Source: a virus
Virus record (IMG/VR): IMGVR_UViG_3300032401_000049
Span: 1-31,948 of that record
Reading direction: 5' to 3' (one strand)
DNA length: 31,948 nucleotides
The position numbers were made by a program, and so were the translations under genes. The notes under the pieces were generated by a model that saw only the letters and a program-made list of their open reading frames with translations, had not been told where the DNA came from and did not search any database. Shown piece by piece: positions 7,584 to 15,241 of this stretch. Each line of letters opens with the position of its first letter. Position 1 is the first letter of the stretch.

Positions 7584-8942
7584 ATGAAAAAGTTTTTAAA
7601 ATGGGCGACGGCCCTTTTAATCCCGTTGGGTGTTGTTGGGGGAATCTATGCCTCCCGTGTGGTTTACAATCAGCTCCTTGTGAGCGAGAGCGCATTGGCC
7701 TACAACAACACATACACGCTTGATTTGGGTTCGAGTGTCCTGCCAAACAGCAATATCGACACTCTTTCAATGCAAGCGGTTTACTCAAGCTCCACAATTT
7801 CAGGAATCAGTTTTACAGACGGAAAGGCTTCAACCGGATCTGTGACCGTGACAAACAATACTCTTTTAATTGGAGTGGCCGGGTCCAACACCATATCCGT
7901 CGCATCGAACACATTCTTGTCTGGGAAAGGATCATATTTCGATTTGAATTATATCCGTTTCCTCGACGGAGATTTGTGGAATGTCGGAGCTTCATCGGCG
8001 GCAACTGCCGTCAGCATTAAGAATGCCATCAATGCTTATGGCGGGACAAGCGGCGTCTTCTCTGCGTCGACCGCAACAGCGGATGGCGTGGTGACAGTGA
8101 CGTGCGTGACTGCCGGGGCGGCTTGCAATAATTACACACTGACATCGAGTACCTCTGCTGCTTTGACTCCGGGTGCCACCACGTTCAGTGGCGGACGAAA
8201 TCATCCGATCCTTATCGTAGCTGGATATCCATTGACAGAAGGAACCGAATGGACCCATGGCGCGACGGCGGCATTAACGGCGAAGTCCATTAGCGATGCG
8301 ATTCAGGCCCAATCGATTCTTGTCGGTCTCATTGCGTCAACATGGACGGCAGGCGGTGTTGTGACAGCCACATCGACTGCGACTGGCTCTGGTAAAAATT
8401 ATGCGCTCTGGTCATCGACCTATTCGTCTCTGACTCCATTCGCCACTCAAATGAAAGGCGGGACGGACTCAGGAATTGAAACCGCGAACAGTAAAATCTT
8501 ATCGACCAACCATGGCTTCTCGACAGCCTTGCCTGTTCTCTTCACAAAATCGGCGGGGACGCCTCCTGGGGCTTTGATTGATGGGACGACTTACTTCGCC
8601 ATCAAGGTGGATGCCAATAGCTTTAAGCTGGCTGCATCGACGGCCAATGCCATCGCGGGGACGGGAGTTTCTATCGGCACTCAAACGGCGCAAGGCGGAG
8701 GAGCATTCGCTCTGGCCCCATTGGGGATCGCCGGGACGCCCGGCTTCAAATGGCAAGCCTCGAACGACGGGACCAACTGGTATGACCTGTCCGTCTCAAG
8801 CGTCACCATGACCTCTCTGGCAGCAGCGTCGACCTTGTGGGACTTCTCAAGCGTGAATTATCGCTACATCAGGCTCAATGTCGTGGCTCCGTCGGCGGGC
8901 GGGATTAATCTTGTTGTGACGGGCGTCGGACGATCAAATTAA
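7584..8942 (+). CDS. Repeat-containing virion-type protein with N-terminal signal/anchor
   Basis: A 452-residue protein with a positively charged start (M-K-K-F-L-K) and a hydrophobic stretch at about residues 7-25, looking like a signal peptide or anchor. The rest is Thr/Ser/Gly/Ala-rich and beta-like. Two tandem units of about 80 residues occupy roughly residues 125-295: each has D-G-x-x-W or E-G-T-E-W, then an S-I-x-x-A-I helix, then G-V-V-T-x-T strands, ending L-T-P-x-A-T. Next is a domain with T-N-H-G-F-S-T, G-T-T-Y-F-A-I and S-F-K-L-A, recurrent in phage tail and virion proteins. The end (Y-R-Y-I-R-L-N) resembles a discoidin-like sandwich. It could be a head fibre or adhesin, or a protein exported during infection. 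Confidence 0.65.
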   Translation: MKKFLKWATALLIPLGVVGGIYASRVVYNQLLVSESALAYNNTYTLDLGSSVLPNSNIDTLSMQAVYSSSTISGISFTDGKASTGSVTVTNNTLLIGVAGSNTISVASNTFLSGKGSYFDLNYIRFLDGDLWNVGASSAATAVSIKNAINAYGGTSGVFSASTATADGVVTVTCVTAGAACNNYTLTSSTSAALTPGATTFSGGRNHPILIVAGYPLTEGTEWTHGATAALTAKSISDAIQAQSILVGLIASTWTAGGVVTATSTATGSGKNYALWSSTYSSLTPFATQMKGGTDSGIETANSKILSTNHGFSTALPVLFTKSAGTPPGALIDGTTYFAIKVDANSFKLAASTANAIAGTGVSIGTQTAQGGGAFALAPLGIAGTPGFKWQASNDGTNWYDLSVSSVTMTSLAAASTLWDFSSVNYRYIRLNVVAPSAGGINLVVTGVGRSN

Positions 8943-8964
8943 AATGACAAAGGAGGATTCAACC

Positions 8965-9384
8965 ATGAACGGACAATCCATTCCAAGACCAACGGCTATT
9001 TTGGCGGTTCCTGGTTCTCGGCCCATCCCGGCTGAGGATCAGGAACAGGTCCAAGAAGAAACCGACAGGCAAATAAGGCGAGAGGAGCTGCGCCGAAGAG
9101 ATATCGTCAAAGGGAACAAGGTCGCACAAATGCTCTCGGCCACTTATTTCATCACCGACAAAACCTTTCCGTTTCTGGCCTACAAGGGAAGGCAGCTTTC
9201 GGTGTCGGAGTATTATCCAGACGAGAAGATCGCCGTCGATAAGTTTTACTTTTCCGAGAAAATCGACCCGAAGGAAATTGAATTCAAAAGAGAGATGTTC
9301 AAAGACAACGGATTTAAATACGGGTTCCTTTCTCCCGATAAAAAGCTGGCTGACTTGGCCGATGAGCTTGGTCTGGCCGAATGA
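8965..9384 (+). CDS. Hypothetical protein in connector region
   Basis: A 139-residue charged protein. An ATG lies at 8944, but AGGAGG at 8951-8956 sits 8 nt before the in-frame ATG at 8965, which I take as the start. The middle has many Arg/Glu residues (E-E-L-R-R-R-D-I), then a Tyr/Phe-rich segment. No known motif. It sits between the capsid-side protein and the connector genes, so a virion or assembly role is possible. Confidence 0.6.
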   Translation: MNGQSIPRPTAILAVPGSRPIPAEDQEQVQEETDRQIRREELRRRDIVKGNKVAQMLSATYFITDKTFPFLAYKGRQLSVSEYYPDEKIAVDKFYFSEKIDPKEIEFKREMFKDNGFKYGFLSPDKKLADLADELGLAE

Positions 9385-9392
9385 GGTGAACC

Positions 9393-10040
9393 ATGACCGT
9401 AAGCATGGCGGATTTAATTACAAAGATGCGGTTGTTCGCTGATGATTCTCCGTCGGCAAACTACATTCGCGGAGAAACGCTTAAGCCGAAACCGGATGGG
9501 GCCCGCGTTCGCTTTTTTCTTGATTATCAGAACATCGCCAAAGACAGCGTATTCATAACCAAGGGAACGGGCGAGGCGAATTACAGGGTCGCGTCTGGTT
9601 TCACCATCGATCTTCAAAACGGGATCGTCACGTTCACGGTGGCTCCGCTTTCCGGCGTGAGCCCGTTTGAGGCCGACTACAATTTCCTTTGGTTCACAGA
9701 TGCCGACTATCAGAACTTCCTAAACAACTCCGCAATTTATTTGGGATCTCCCGATGCCATCAGCGTGATCCCCGGTCTTCAACCGGCTATGTATCAGTTT
9801 GGGATGCATCACTATTGGATTCGAAGAGCCTCTCATTACGCGCACAAATATGCGTCGACCGGCGGCATGGCTTCTCATTCTGTGGATGTGGTCACGAAGA
9901 ATTTTAAGGACCTGGCTGAGTCCGCATGGGAGAAGGGCATCCAGTTCCGCGATGATTATTACAAGAGACTTGGTCAAAGAGAATTGCCAGCCAGCGCGTC
10001 GGAGGCTTACGCCATCGATCCGTTTACTCCGATCAGGTGA
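9393..10040 (+). CDS. Probable head-tail connector/adaptor protein
   Basis: A 215-residue protein placed where adaptor proteins (HK97 gp6 / SPP1 gp15 role) are encoded: after the capsid genes and just before the HK97 gp10-like and tail terminator genes. The N-terminus is helical, the middle beta-rich (N-G-I-V-T-F-T-V-A-P), the C-terminal half helical with a His/Tyr-rich stretch (H-H-Y-W-I-R-R-A-S-H). AGGTGA lies 6 nt upstream of the ATG. The role is inferred from order; I see no decisive motif. Confidence 0.55.
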   Translation: MTVSMADLITKMRLFADDSPSANYIRGETLKPKPDGARVRFFLDYQNIAKDSVFITKGTGEANYRVASGFTIDLQNGIVTFTVAPLSGVSPFEADYNFLWFTDADYQNFLNNSAIYLGSPDAISVIPGLQPAMYQFGMHHYWIRRASHYAHKYASTGGMASHSVDVVTKNFKDLAESAWEKGIQFRDDYYKRLGQRELPASASEAYAIDPFTPIR

Positions 10041-10047
10041 TGGGACG

Positions 10048-10620
10048 ATGCCGGGGCGAGTCACTTTTAAGATAAAGGTCAGGGTCAAAGATGCGGACAT
10101 CTTTCCTGAGCTTCAAGGGAGACTTAAGGATTTCCGGCCTGCCTTTGAGGTGATCATCAAGCAATGGGCCCGGGGAAACGTCGACAAGTTTCGATCCTCG
10201 GTTGGGATGGAGGATACTGGGGCCGCAATCGATCCGAATGTTTTCTGGTCGGCCCTGGCGGAGTCAACGATCCGCGCCAAGCGACGGCATGGGATTTCAA
10301 ACCAGATCATGGTTGAGACAGGGGCTCTCATGCAAGCCCTGACCGATCCTTCGGGATTCTGGTCGGAGATGACGGCCTCCCAGACCGTATTTGGGACTCC
10401 GGGGTCCTTGGAAGACGAGTTGAAGGTCCGGTACAATTGGCAGACGAGACAGGCGATCTTCTTGGGGGCCGATGATCAGGTCATGATCGACGAGAAGGTC
10501 CACAGTTATTTAAGCCTTGGGCCTGATTTTGAAAGGAAGCGATTTTCCGCAGGGTTGGCGGCAGTTTATGATCGGGACTTGGACACAGAGATGAATATGG
10601 ACTTTGAGGGCGAGTCATGA
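10048..10620 (+). CDS. Phage virion morphogenesis protein (gpG/HK97 gp10-like)
   Basis: A 190-residue head-tail joining or tail completion protein. The signature of this family is visible: F-W-S-A-L-A-E-S-T-I, then K-R-R-H-G, then M-V-E-T-G-A-L-M-Q-A-L, corresponding to the usual W-x-x-L-x-x-x-T ... K ... L-x-x-T-G-x-L pattern. A C-terminal segment Q-A-I-F-L-G-A fits the later conserved strand. A longer open frame starts at 9799 but overlaps the previous gene entirely. AGGTGA at 10035-10040 is 7 nt before the ATG at 10048, which decides the start. It overlaps the next gene by 4 nt. Confidence 0.75.
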   Translation: MPGRVTFKIKVRVKDADIFPELQGRLKDFRPAFEVIIKQWARGNVDKFRSSVGMEDTGAAIDPNVFWSALAESTIRAKRRHGISNQIMVETGALMQALTDPSGFWSEMTASQTVFGTPGSLEDELKVRYNWQTRQAIFLGADDQVMIDEKVHSYLSLGPDFERKRFSAGLAAVYDRDLDTEMNMDFEGES

Positions 10621-11129
10621 GCGAGGTCATAGAAACGAACGGGATCACCGTCACCAATCACTTCGACGTGAAGGGGACCGCCATCCGGGATTTGATCAAG
10701 CAATACATCCCCGGTATTCCCGGCGTTTATTACGGCTTCCGAAATCTCGGCGCGAACGATCTTGACTATCCCTGCATCCATATCGATCCCATGAACCAGA
10801 AAGCCGAGATGCTGACGCTTGGAAAATATCACCTGTTTTTAGAATATGGACTTTTCTTTTTTGTGAGAGATAACGATCCTGAAAGCATCGTCACGCTTGT
10901 GACGAGCTTGGCGGAATCTCTCAAAAAGCTGTTCTCCAACAATGCGCTGGGTGATTTATCGACGACACGAACAAACAAGTTTAAATCATACACGGGATTT
11001 TGGATTAACAGTGAGATGGGCCTGCTTGAAATATCGAGAGCCTTTGTCAACGCGACTGCGGATACTCAGGTCCGATATATGAGGGCGGGGCTTCTTCGCC
11101 TCAAAGTCGAAGATGTTGTTTTAATGTAA
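10617..11129 (+). CDS. Probable tail terminator/completion protein
   Basis: A 170-residue protein between the HK97 gp10-like gene and the tail tube gene, the normal slot for the tail terminator (lambda gpU role), which caps the finished tube. It starts in a 4-nt ATGA overlap. The composition (an early helix, several strands, a helix near S-L-A-E-S-L-K-K-L-F) fits an alpha/beta terminator fold, but no clear motif is present. The call rests mainly on order and length. Confidence 0.55.
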   Translation: MSEVIETNGITVTNHFDVKGTAIRDLIKQYIPGIPGVYYGFRNLGANDLDYPCIHIDPMNQKAEMLTLGKYHLFLEYGLFFFVRDNDPESIVTLVTSLAESLKKLFSNNALGDLSTTRTNKFKSYTGFWINSEMGLLEISRAFVNATADTQVRYMRAGLLRLKVEDVVLM

Positions 11130-11146
11130 AAGAGGAGGATATTACT

Positions 11147-12115
11147 ATGCCATACGTTGGACAATTAATGGCGGCAGGATTGGCGAAAGAATCTTCGCTT
11201 GGGGTGCTTCAATCTCCACCGACAGAATTTTTACCGATCTATCCGCCGGATTCTTTCATGCCTGCGATTACCCTTTTGGAATCGACGGCCATCCGGGCCT
11301 TGCCAGACCGGATCTACAAGGCAATGCAGGGCCCCGGGGAAGTGAAGGGGATGAAAACAAAGTGGGAGGCAGAGCCGGAAAACATCGGGAATCTGCTGAT
11401 GGCCTGCTTTGGAGAAGACACGTTGACGGGCGCATTGGCGACCGGCTATACGCACACGTTCAAGAGGGCCATTGTGGCCCAGCTTCCCACCTATTCTTGG
11501 TGGATCGACAAGGGTGCGAAACAATTGCAATTCCTTGGATGCATGCTGAATAAACTCGACATCACGGCCAAGACGAAGGAGTTTGTCTTGGTTGAATCCG
11601 AATGGGTTGGGCTTTCTTATGACGACACAGGGACGGTTCAAGTGCCGACATACTCCGCTATTCCGCCGTGGAAGTTCAACATGGCTGACGTGAAGATCGA
11701 TGCCGGATCAATCCTGAATTATGACAATGTGAAGGTGACCTTCGATAACTTTGTGAAGGCCGACCACGCGCTGTCAGGTTCGATTTATCCAGCCAAGATT
11801 TACAGCGAAGGATTCGAGGTCACGGTCAGCATGGACCTGTTCGTTGAGGATGCGACGGAATATGCGAAGTTCCTCGCGGGGAACTCGACGGCCATTCAAT
11901 TGATATTGACGCACGTCGATAACATCACCGGAGCCGATCCGGCCAATCCGTTCAAGCTGACAATCGACATTCCTGATGCGAAATATTCCGTCGCAAGCTA
12001 TCCGCTTCCGTCTGGAATCATCAAGGTTAGCTTTACCGCAAGAGCGATTTATAATGTGGCGACCACAAAGACAGCATCGGTGGCCCTCATTAATTCCGTC
12101 TCTTCGGCTTACTAA
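11147..12115 (+). CDS. Major tail tube protein
   Basis: The tube subunit of the tail: 322 residues, directly before the frameshifted chaperone pair and the tape measure. The sequence is beta-rich and acidic, with T-Y-S-W-W-I-D-K-G, then L-Q-F-L-G-C-M-L-N-K-L-D-I-T near the middle; this G-x-x-x-N-x-L-x-I pattern is common in phage tube proteins. The length is greater than a single tube domain, so an extra C-terminal beta domain is possible. A GAGGAGG-type ribosome site precedes the ATG. No sheath gene accompanies it, which supports siphovirus morphology. Confidence 0.78.
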   Translation: MPYVGQLMAAGLAKESSLGVLQSPPTEFLPIYPPDSFMPAITLLESTAIRALPDRIYKAMQGPGEVKGMKTKWEAEPENIGNLLMACFGEDTLTGALATGYTHTFKRAIVAQLPTYSWWIDKGAKQLQFLGCMLNKLDITAKTKEFVLVESEWVGLSYDDTGTVQVPTYSAIPPWKFNMADVKIDAGSILNYDNVKVTFDNFVKADHALSGSIYPAKIYSEGFEVTVSMDLFVEDATEYAKFLAGNSTAIQLILTHVDNITGADPANPFKLTIDIPDAKYSVASYPLPSGIIKVSFTARAIYNVATTKTASVALINSVSSAY

Positions 12116-12127
12116 GGGAGGACTCAA

Positions 12128-12496
12128 ATGGAACTGCTGAAACTTGGAGAAAGACCGGCAGAGTATAAGTGGCAGGACGTGACCTTTTTCTTTCGGACGA
12201 AGGTGACGGTTGGCGACAAGTATGAGATTGACACCGCCGGGACGTTGATCGCGGGGAGCAAGGTGACATTCACGCCGTGGAATTTTTACTTGACCATCAT
12301 TCGTGTTTTCGTAACGGGATGGGAAGGCGTGACGGAAGACGGAAAACCTGTTCCATATTCCCTAGAGAATATGACGACTCGTCTTCCCTCTGAGCAATCG
12401 GAAGACTTGATCATGAAACTGGGTGTCCATATTGCCGAGGCCACGGGATTGATCTCAACTGACAAGCAGGAAGGAGAGGGAATAAAAAACGTCTAA
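12128..12496 (+). CDS. Tail assembly chaperone, short form (gpG-like)
   Basis: A 122-residue protein between tail tube and tape measure. In siphoviruses this position encodes the chaperone that coats the tape measure during tail building. GGGAGG lies just upstream of the ATG. Near the stop, the frame carries a canonical A-AAA-AAC slippery heptamer at 12484-12490, so a minority of ribosomes should shift to -1 and make the longer product described separately. The protein is beta-rich at first (V-T-F-F-F-R-T-K-V-T-V), then helical. Confidence 0.75.
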   Translation: MELLKLGERPAEYKWQDVTFFFRTKVTVGDKYEIDTAGTLIAGSKVTFTPWNFYLTIIRVFVTGWEGVTEDGKPVPYSLENMTTRLPSEQSEDLIMKLGVHIAEATGLISTDKQEGEGIKNV

Positions 12497-12822
12497 AGCG
12501 GGCGATCGAATGGCTGGAAACAGCCGGGACGTTCAAGTGTGAACGCTTCGATTGTCCGCAAGTTAAAAAAAAGGATTGCCCGAAATGCGGAATGCCGGAC
12601 ATATCAAAAGACGTGGCTTTCTACCTGAATCTCTATCGGCAATGTTCCACGTGGAATACTCTGCCGGAGAAGGGCGGTTTGTTTGATCAGCGGTGGGACA
12701 TCATGGACATCCTGAACACCATCAGCGCAGAGGTGGAGACGTGGCGAGAGAAGAAGATCGCGGACGAGAAATCAGCGATTGAAAAAAGTCAGATGGCGCG
12801 GGGATTAAATGGCGGACGTTGA
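12128..12822 (+). CDS. Tail assembly chaperone, frameshift fusion (gpGT-like)
   Basis: A -1 shift at 12484-12490 would join the short chaperone to the -1 frame, which is open from 12463 to 12822, giving about 231 residues. The added T part begins R-L-K-R-A-I-E-W-L-E. It then has a Cys-rich knot (F-K-C, F-D-C-P, D-C-P-K-C-G-M-P) that looks like a zinc ribbon, followed by a helical tail. An ATG at 12592 inside this frame lacks a good ribosome site and falls in the middle of the Cys knot, so independent translation is unlikely. In lambda, the correct ratio of G to GT is needed for tail length control. The 3' end overlaps the tape measure start by 14 nt. Confidence 0.75.
12471..12525 (+). promoter_or_regulatory. 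Programmed -1 frameshift signal
   Basis: Three standard elements are in order. A Shine-Dalgarno-like AAGGAG at 12471-12476 lies 7 nt before the slippery site. The slippery heptamer A-AAA-AAC is at 12484-12490, in the correct phase for a -1 shift. A downstream hairpin GGCTG-GAAA-CAGCC is at 12512-12525, with a GNRA tetraloop and about 21 nt of spacing. The zero-frame stop TAA at 12494-12496 comes straight after the slip site. The gap to the hairpin is longer than usual, so the upstream SD-like element may be the main stimulator. Confidence 0.75.
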
Positions 12823-14530
12823 TGCGAACATAAATATCTCGGCCACGGGAGCTGACGAGGCTTCCGCAGCCCTTGGCAAGGTTTCACAAGGCTTTCAGGG
12901 CATTTCTGAGGAGCATGCCAAGCTCGCTGGGAAATTCGGCGAAAGATTTCAACACGTCGGACTTCAGCTCTTCGTTGGAGAGGCTTTAAAGGCTTCCGGC
13001 GTTGGGATGGAGACCCGGGGTGTTCTCAACATCCTGAATCTTGCCCTCACCTCGTTTGGCGTGGCTATGGGTGTGGCGGTCCCCTACATCATCGGCGTAG
13101 CGGCAGCGTTGGCGGTCCTTTACGGGATCTATCAGAAGATTGCCGATGGAACCAAAAAAAGAAAGGACGAGCTTCAAACTCTCCTCACCGATCAAGCAAA
13201 AGAAATCCAGACAATCAACAACAGCATCTCAACTCTTGAAAGCTATAACAAAACCCTTGGATATCTCCCGGAGACGACCAGAAAAGTCATGGAGGCCGAA
13301 AAAGAATTGAGAGATTTTCGGGCCGACGACGAGATGGACACACTTGAGAAGCAGATCGCTGTCATGAAAAAATTGCAGGATCAGGACGAAAAGCTCGTCG
13401 CCGTCTATCAGCAAAACGCCATCGCTCAAAAGAATGTCAATGCAGCTTCCGTTATTTCAGCCGCCGCAACGTCCGGATTGATCGGAGCCGTCGGCGCGGT
13501 CACGATCAAATATACGGATTGGAATAAACAGATTCATGATGCCAAAGGAACGCAGCTAGAACACAACATGGAAATGGCGAAGGCCGTTGATCGATTGTCT
13601 CGGTTGAAAGGCGGTATCACGGAGACTTATGAGGCTCTTGTCAAGAAGGCCAAGGAAGGGAAGGACGAAGCGGAGAAGGCTTCGCGGGAGCAGATCAGTG
13701 CCATCGAGCGAATTGGGAAGGCTGAGGAAGTTTTAAGAGACAAGGAAGCCGGTTATCTGGTGGATGCCGCCCAACAGAACGCGAACTCAATGGCTGAAAA
13801 GAATCGAGCGACCGAGATGTGGTACGAGAAGGAATTGCAAAAGCTCCAAGCGTGGTATGACATGCAGGTCATGTATATCAACAACCACATCAAAGACGTT
13901 CAACTGGCCAATGCAAAGAAAGCCGAGCTTCAAGAACTTTATGGAAAAACTCTTGATGCCCTTGAGAAGGATCGGTCCGCAAAAACTTTAACTGCCGAAA
14001 AGAAAATGTGGACAGAAATCCAAAGCGCGGCGGCAGCGGCCATCGATTCTACAGCAAAGAAGATCGGAGATTCCTTTGCGAAAATGGTGATGGAAGGGAA
14101 AAGTTTCACGGAGAATTTGAAGAATTTGTGGCGAGATATGGCAGAGCAGTTCATCGCGGAGGTAACGCGGATGATTGTTAAATACATGGTTTTTCTTGCT
14201 TTGACAGGTGGAAGCACCGCTTCTCCAATGGCCAAGATGTTTGGATTCGCGGAAGGGGGTTCGATGCTTGTGACTCGGCCCACTCTGATGTTGGCCGGAG
14301 AAGGAGGGGAGCCGGAAGTGGCGACCTTCACGCCGCTTTCAAAGATGCAATCGGCAGGTGGCGGCATATCGCAGATGGGAGGCGGAGGGGCCCCACAGAT
14401 CACGATCGGCGCGGTGGAGACCCATGTCTATGGCGTCACAGATCCATCGCGGATCGCGGATGAGGTGGGAAGGCAGATTGTTCAAAGGATTCGTGGTATG
14501 GGAGAGCTTGATTTTGTGAGGGCGATCTAA
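12809..14530 (+). CDS. Tape measure protein
   Basis: A 573-residue tail-length ruler that also helps DNA cross the envelope. After a short N-terminus there is a hydrophobic block of about 45 residues near residues 68-112 (for example F-G-V-A-M-G-V-A-V-P-Y-I-I-G-V-A-A-A-L-A), able to enter a membrane. Long charged coiled-coil helices follow from about residue 115 to 440. The C-terminus has a second hydrophobic patch and the familiar G-G-S-M-L-V-T-R-P-T ... A-G-E-G-G-E-P-E-V tape measure ending. No peptidoglycan hydrolase domain is seen. It is short for a siphovirus. The start overlaps the chaperone T frame by 14 nt. Confidence 0.85.
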   Translation: MADVDANINISATGADEASAALGKVSQGFQGISEEHAKLAGKFGERFQHVGLQLFVGEALKASGVGMETRGVLNILNLALTSFGVAMGVAVPYIIGVAAALAVLYGIYQKIADGTKKRKDELQTLLTDQAKEIQTINNSISTLESYNKTLGYLPETTRKVMEAEKELRDFRADDEMDTLEKQIAVMKKLQDQDEKLVAVYQQNAIAQKNVNAASVISAAATSGLIGAVGAVTIKYTDWNKQIHDAKGTQLEHNMEMAKAVDRLSRLKGGITETYEALVKKAKEGKDEAEKASREQISAIERIGKAEEVLRDKEAGYLVDAAQQNANSMAEKNRATEMWYEKELQKLQAWYDMQVMYINNHIKDVQLANAKKAELQELYGKTLDALEKDRSAKTLTAEKKMWTEIQSAAAAAIDSTAKKIGDSFAKMVMEGKSFTENLKNLWRDMAEQFIAEVTRMIVKYMVFLALTGGSTASPMAKMFGFAEGGSMLVTRPTLMLAGEGGEPEVATFTPLSKMQSAGGGISQMGGGGAPQITIGAVETHVYGVTDPSRIADEVGRQIVQRIRGMGELDFVRAI

Positions 14531-15192
14531 TGGGATGGCAAACCTTTAAACTGGGACGGCCTGGATATGAATATAGCTTCGACGTGAACCCAGAAGCGAT
14601 GGCCATTGAAGACGGCCCGATCGCTGTGCTTCAGAGAAATTTGGCGGGGGATCTCAAGAAATCCATCATCAAAACGTCGGTCCCGATCATAAAGCTGAAC
14701 TCAAACTATTTGATGATGGCTCAGAGAAATCAATTCGCCAGCTTGGCGGGGATCGCGGACACGTTTCTTTCGTTCATCACCCGTGACGATTGGCAGATTA
14801 TCGCGGAGAAGAATACCCCTCTTAACCTCACTCAGGTGAAATTGCAGAATAACTCCGCGACGAAACTGTCCGCCGCATTGGTGGCAGCCGGTTTTTCATC
14901 GATCATCACCGTCACATCGGCGGCCCAGATTCCGAATGTAACGGCGGGACCCGTGTTTGGCGGCGGCGGATTCGGAGAGGGAGGATTCTCCGGGCCGGAT
15001 TTCTTCACGGGAGGATCTTATGACGACCTCACGAGAACTGTCACTCTCGGAACGACGCTGCCATCTTTGAATCCTGTCTATTTGACGTATACTTATACGG
15101 GATGGCTTGTGAACATGGAAAAGCTATCCCACGCCATCCGGGGGGGATGGATTGACCGATTTACCTACGACTTCGTTCTCACGGGGGCATAG
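14530..15192 (+). CDS. Probable distal tail protein
   Basis: A 220-residue protein starting one base into the tape measure stop (TAATG). Position after the tape measure and before the hub is that of distal tail (Dit-like) proteins, which form the ring joining tube and tip. The sequence begins with beta strands (F-K-L-G-R-P-G-Y-E-Y-S-F-D-V-N-P-E), has a Gly/Phe-rich loop (G-G-G-G-F-G-E-G-G-F) near residue 145, and ends with strands Y-L-T-Y-T-Y-T-G-W. The assignment is by position and beta content. Confidence 0.6.
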   Translation: MGWQTFKLGRPGYEYSFDVNPEAMAIEDGPIAVLQRNLAGDLKKSIIKTSVPIIKLNSNYLMMAQRNQFASLAGIADTFLSFITRDDWQIIAEKNTPLNLTQVKLQNNSATKLSAALVAAGFSSIITVTSAAQIPNVTAGPVFGGGGFGEGGFSGPDFFTGGSYDDLTRTVTLGTTLPSLNPVYLTYTYTGWLVNMEKLSHAIRGGWIDRFTYDFVLTGA

Positions 15193-15241
15193 GCGCACAA
15201 AATAGCCCAAGAATCGATTTAAGGGCACAGGAGGTCTCAAA

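Noticed and set aside
12592-12822. Separate 76-codon gene between chaperone and tape measure
   Set aside because: The frame is open upstream to the slippery site, the ATG has no good ribosome site and falls inside a Cys knot; it is better read as the T part of the frameshift product.
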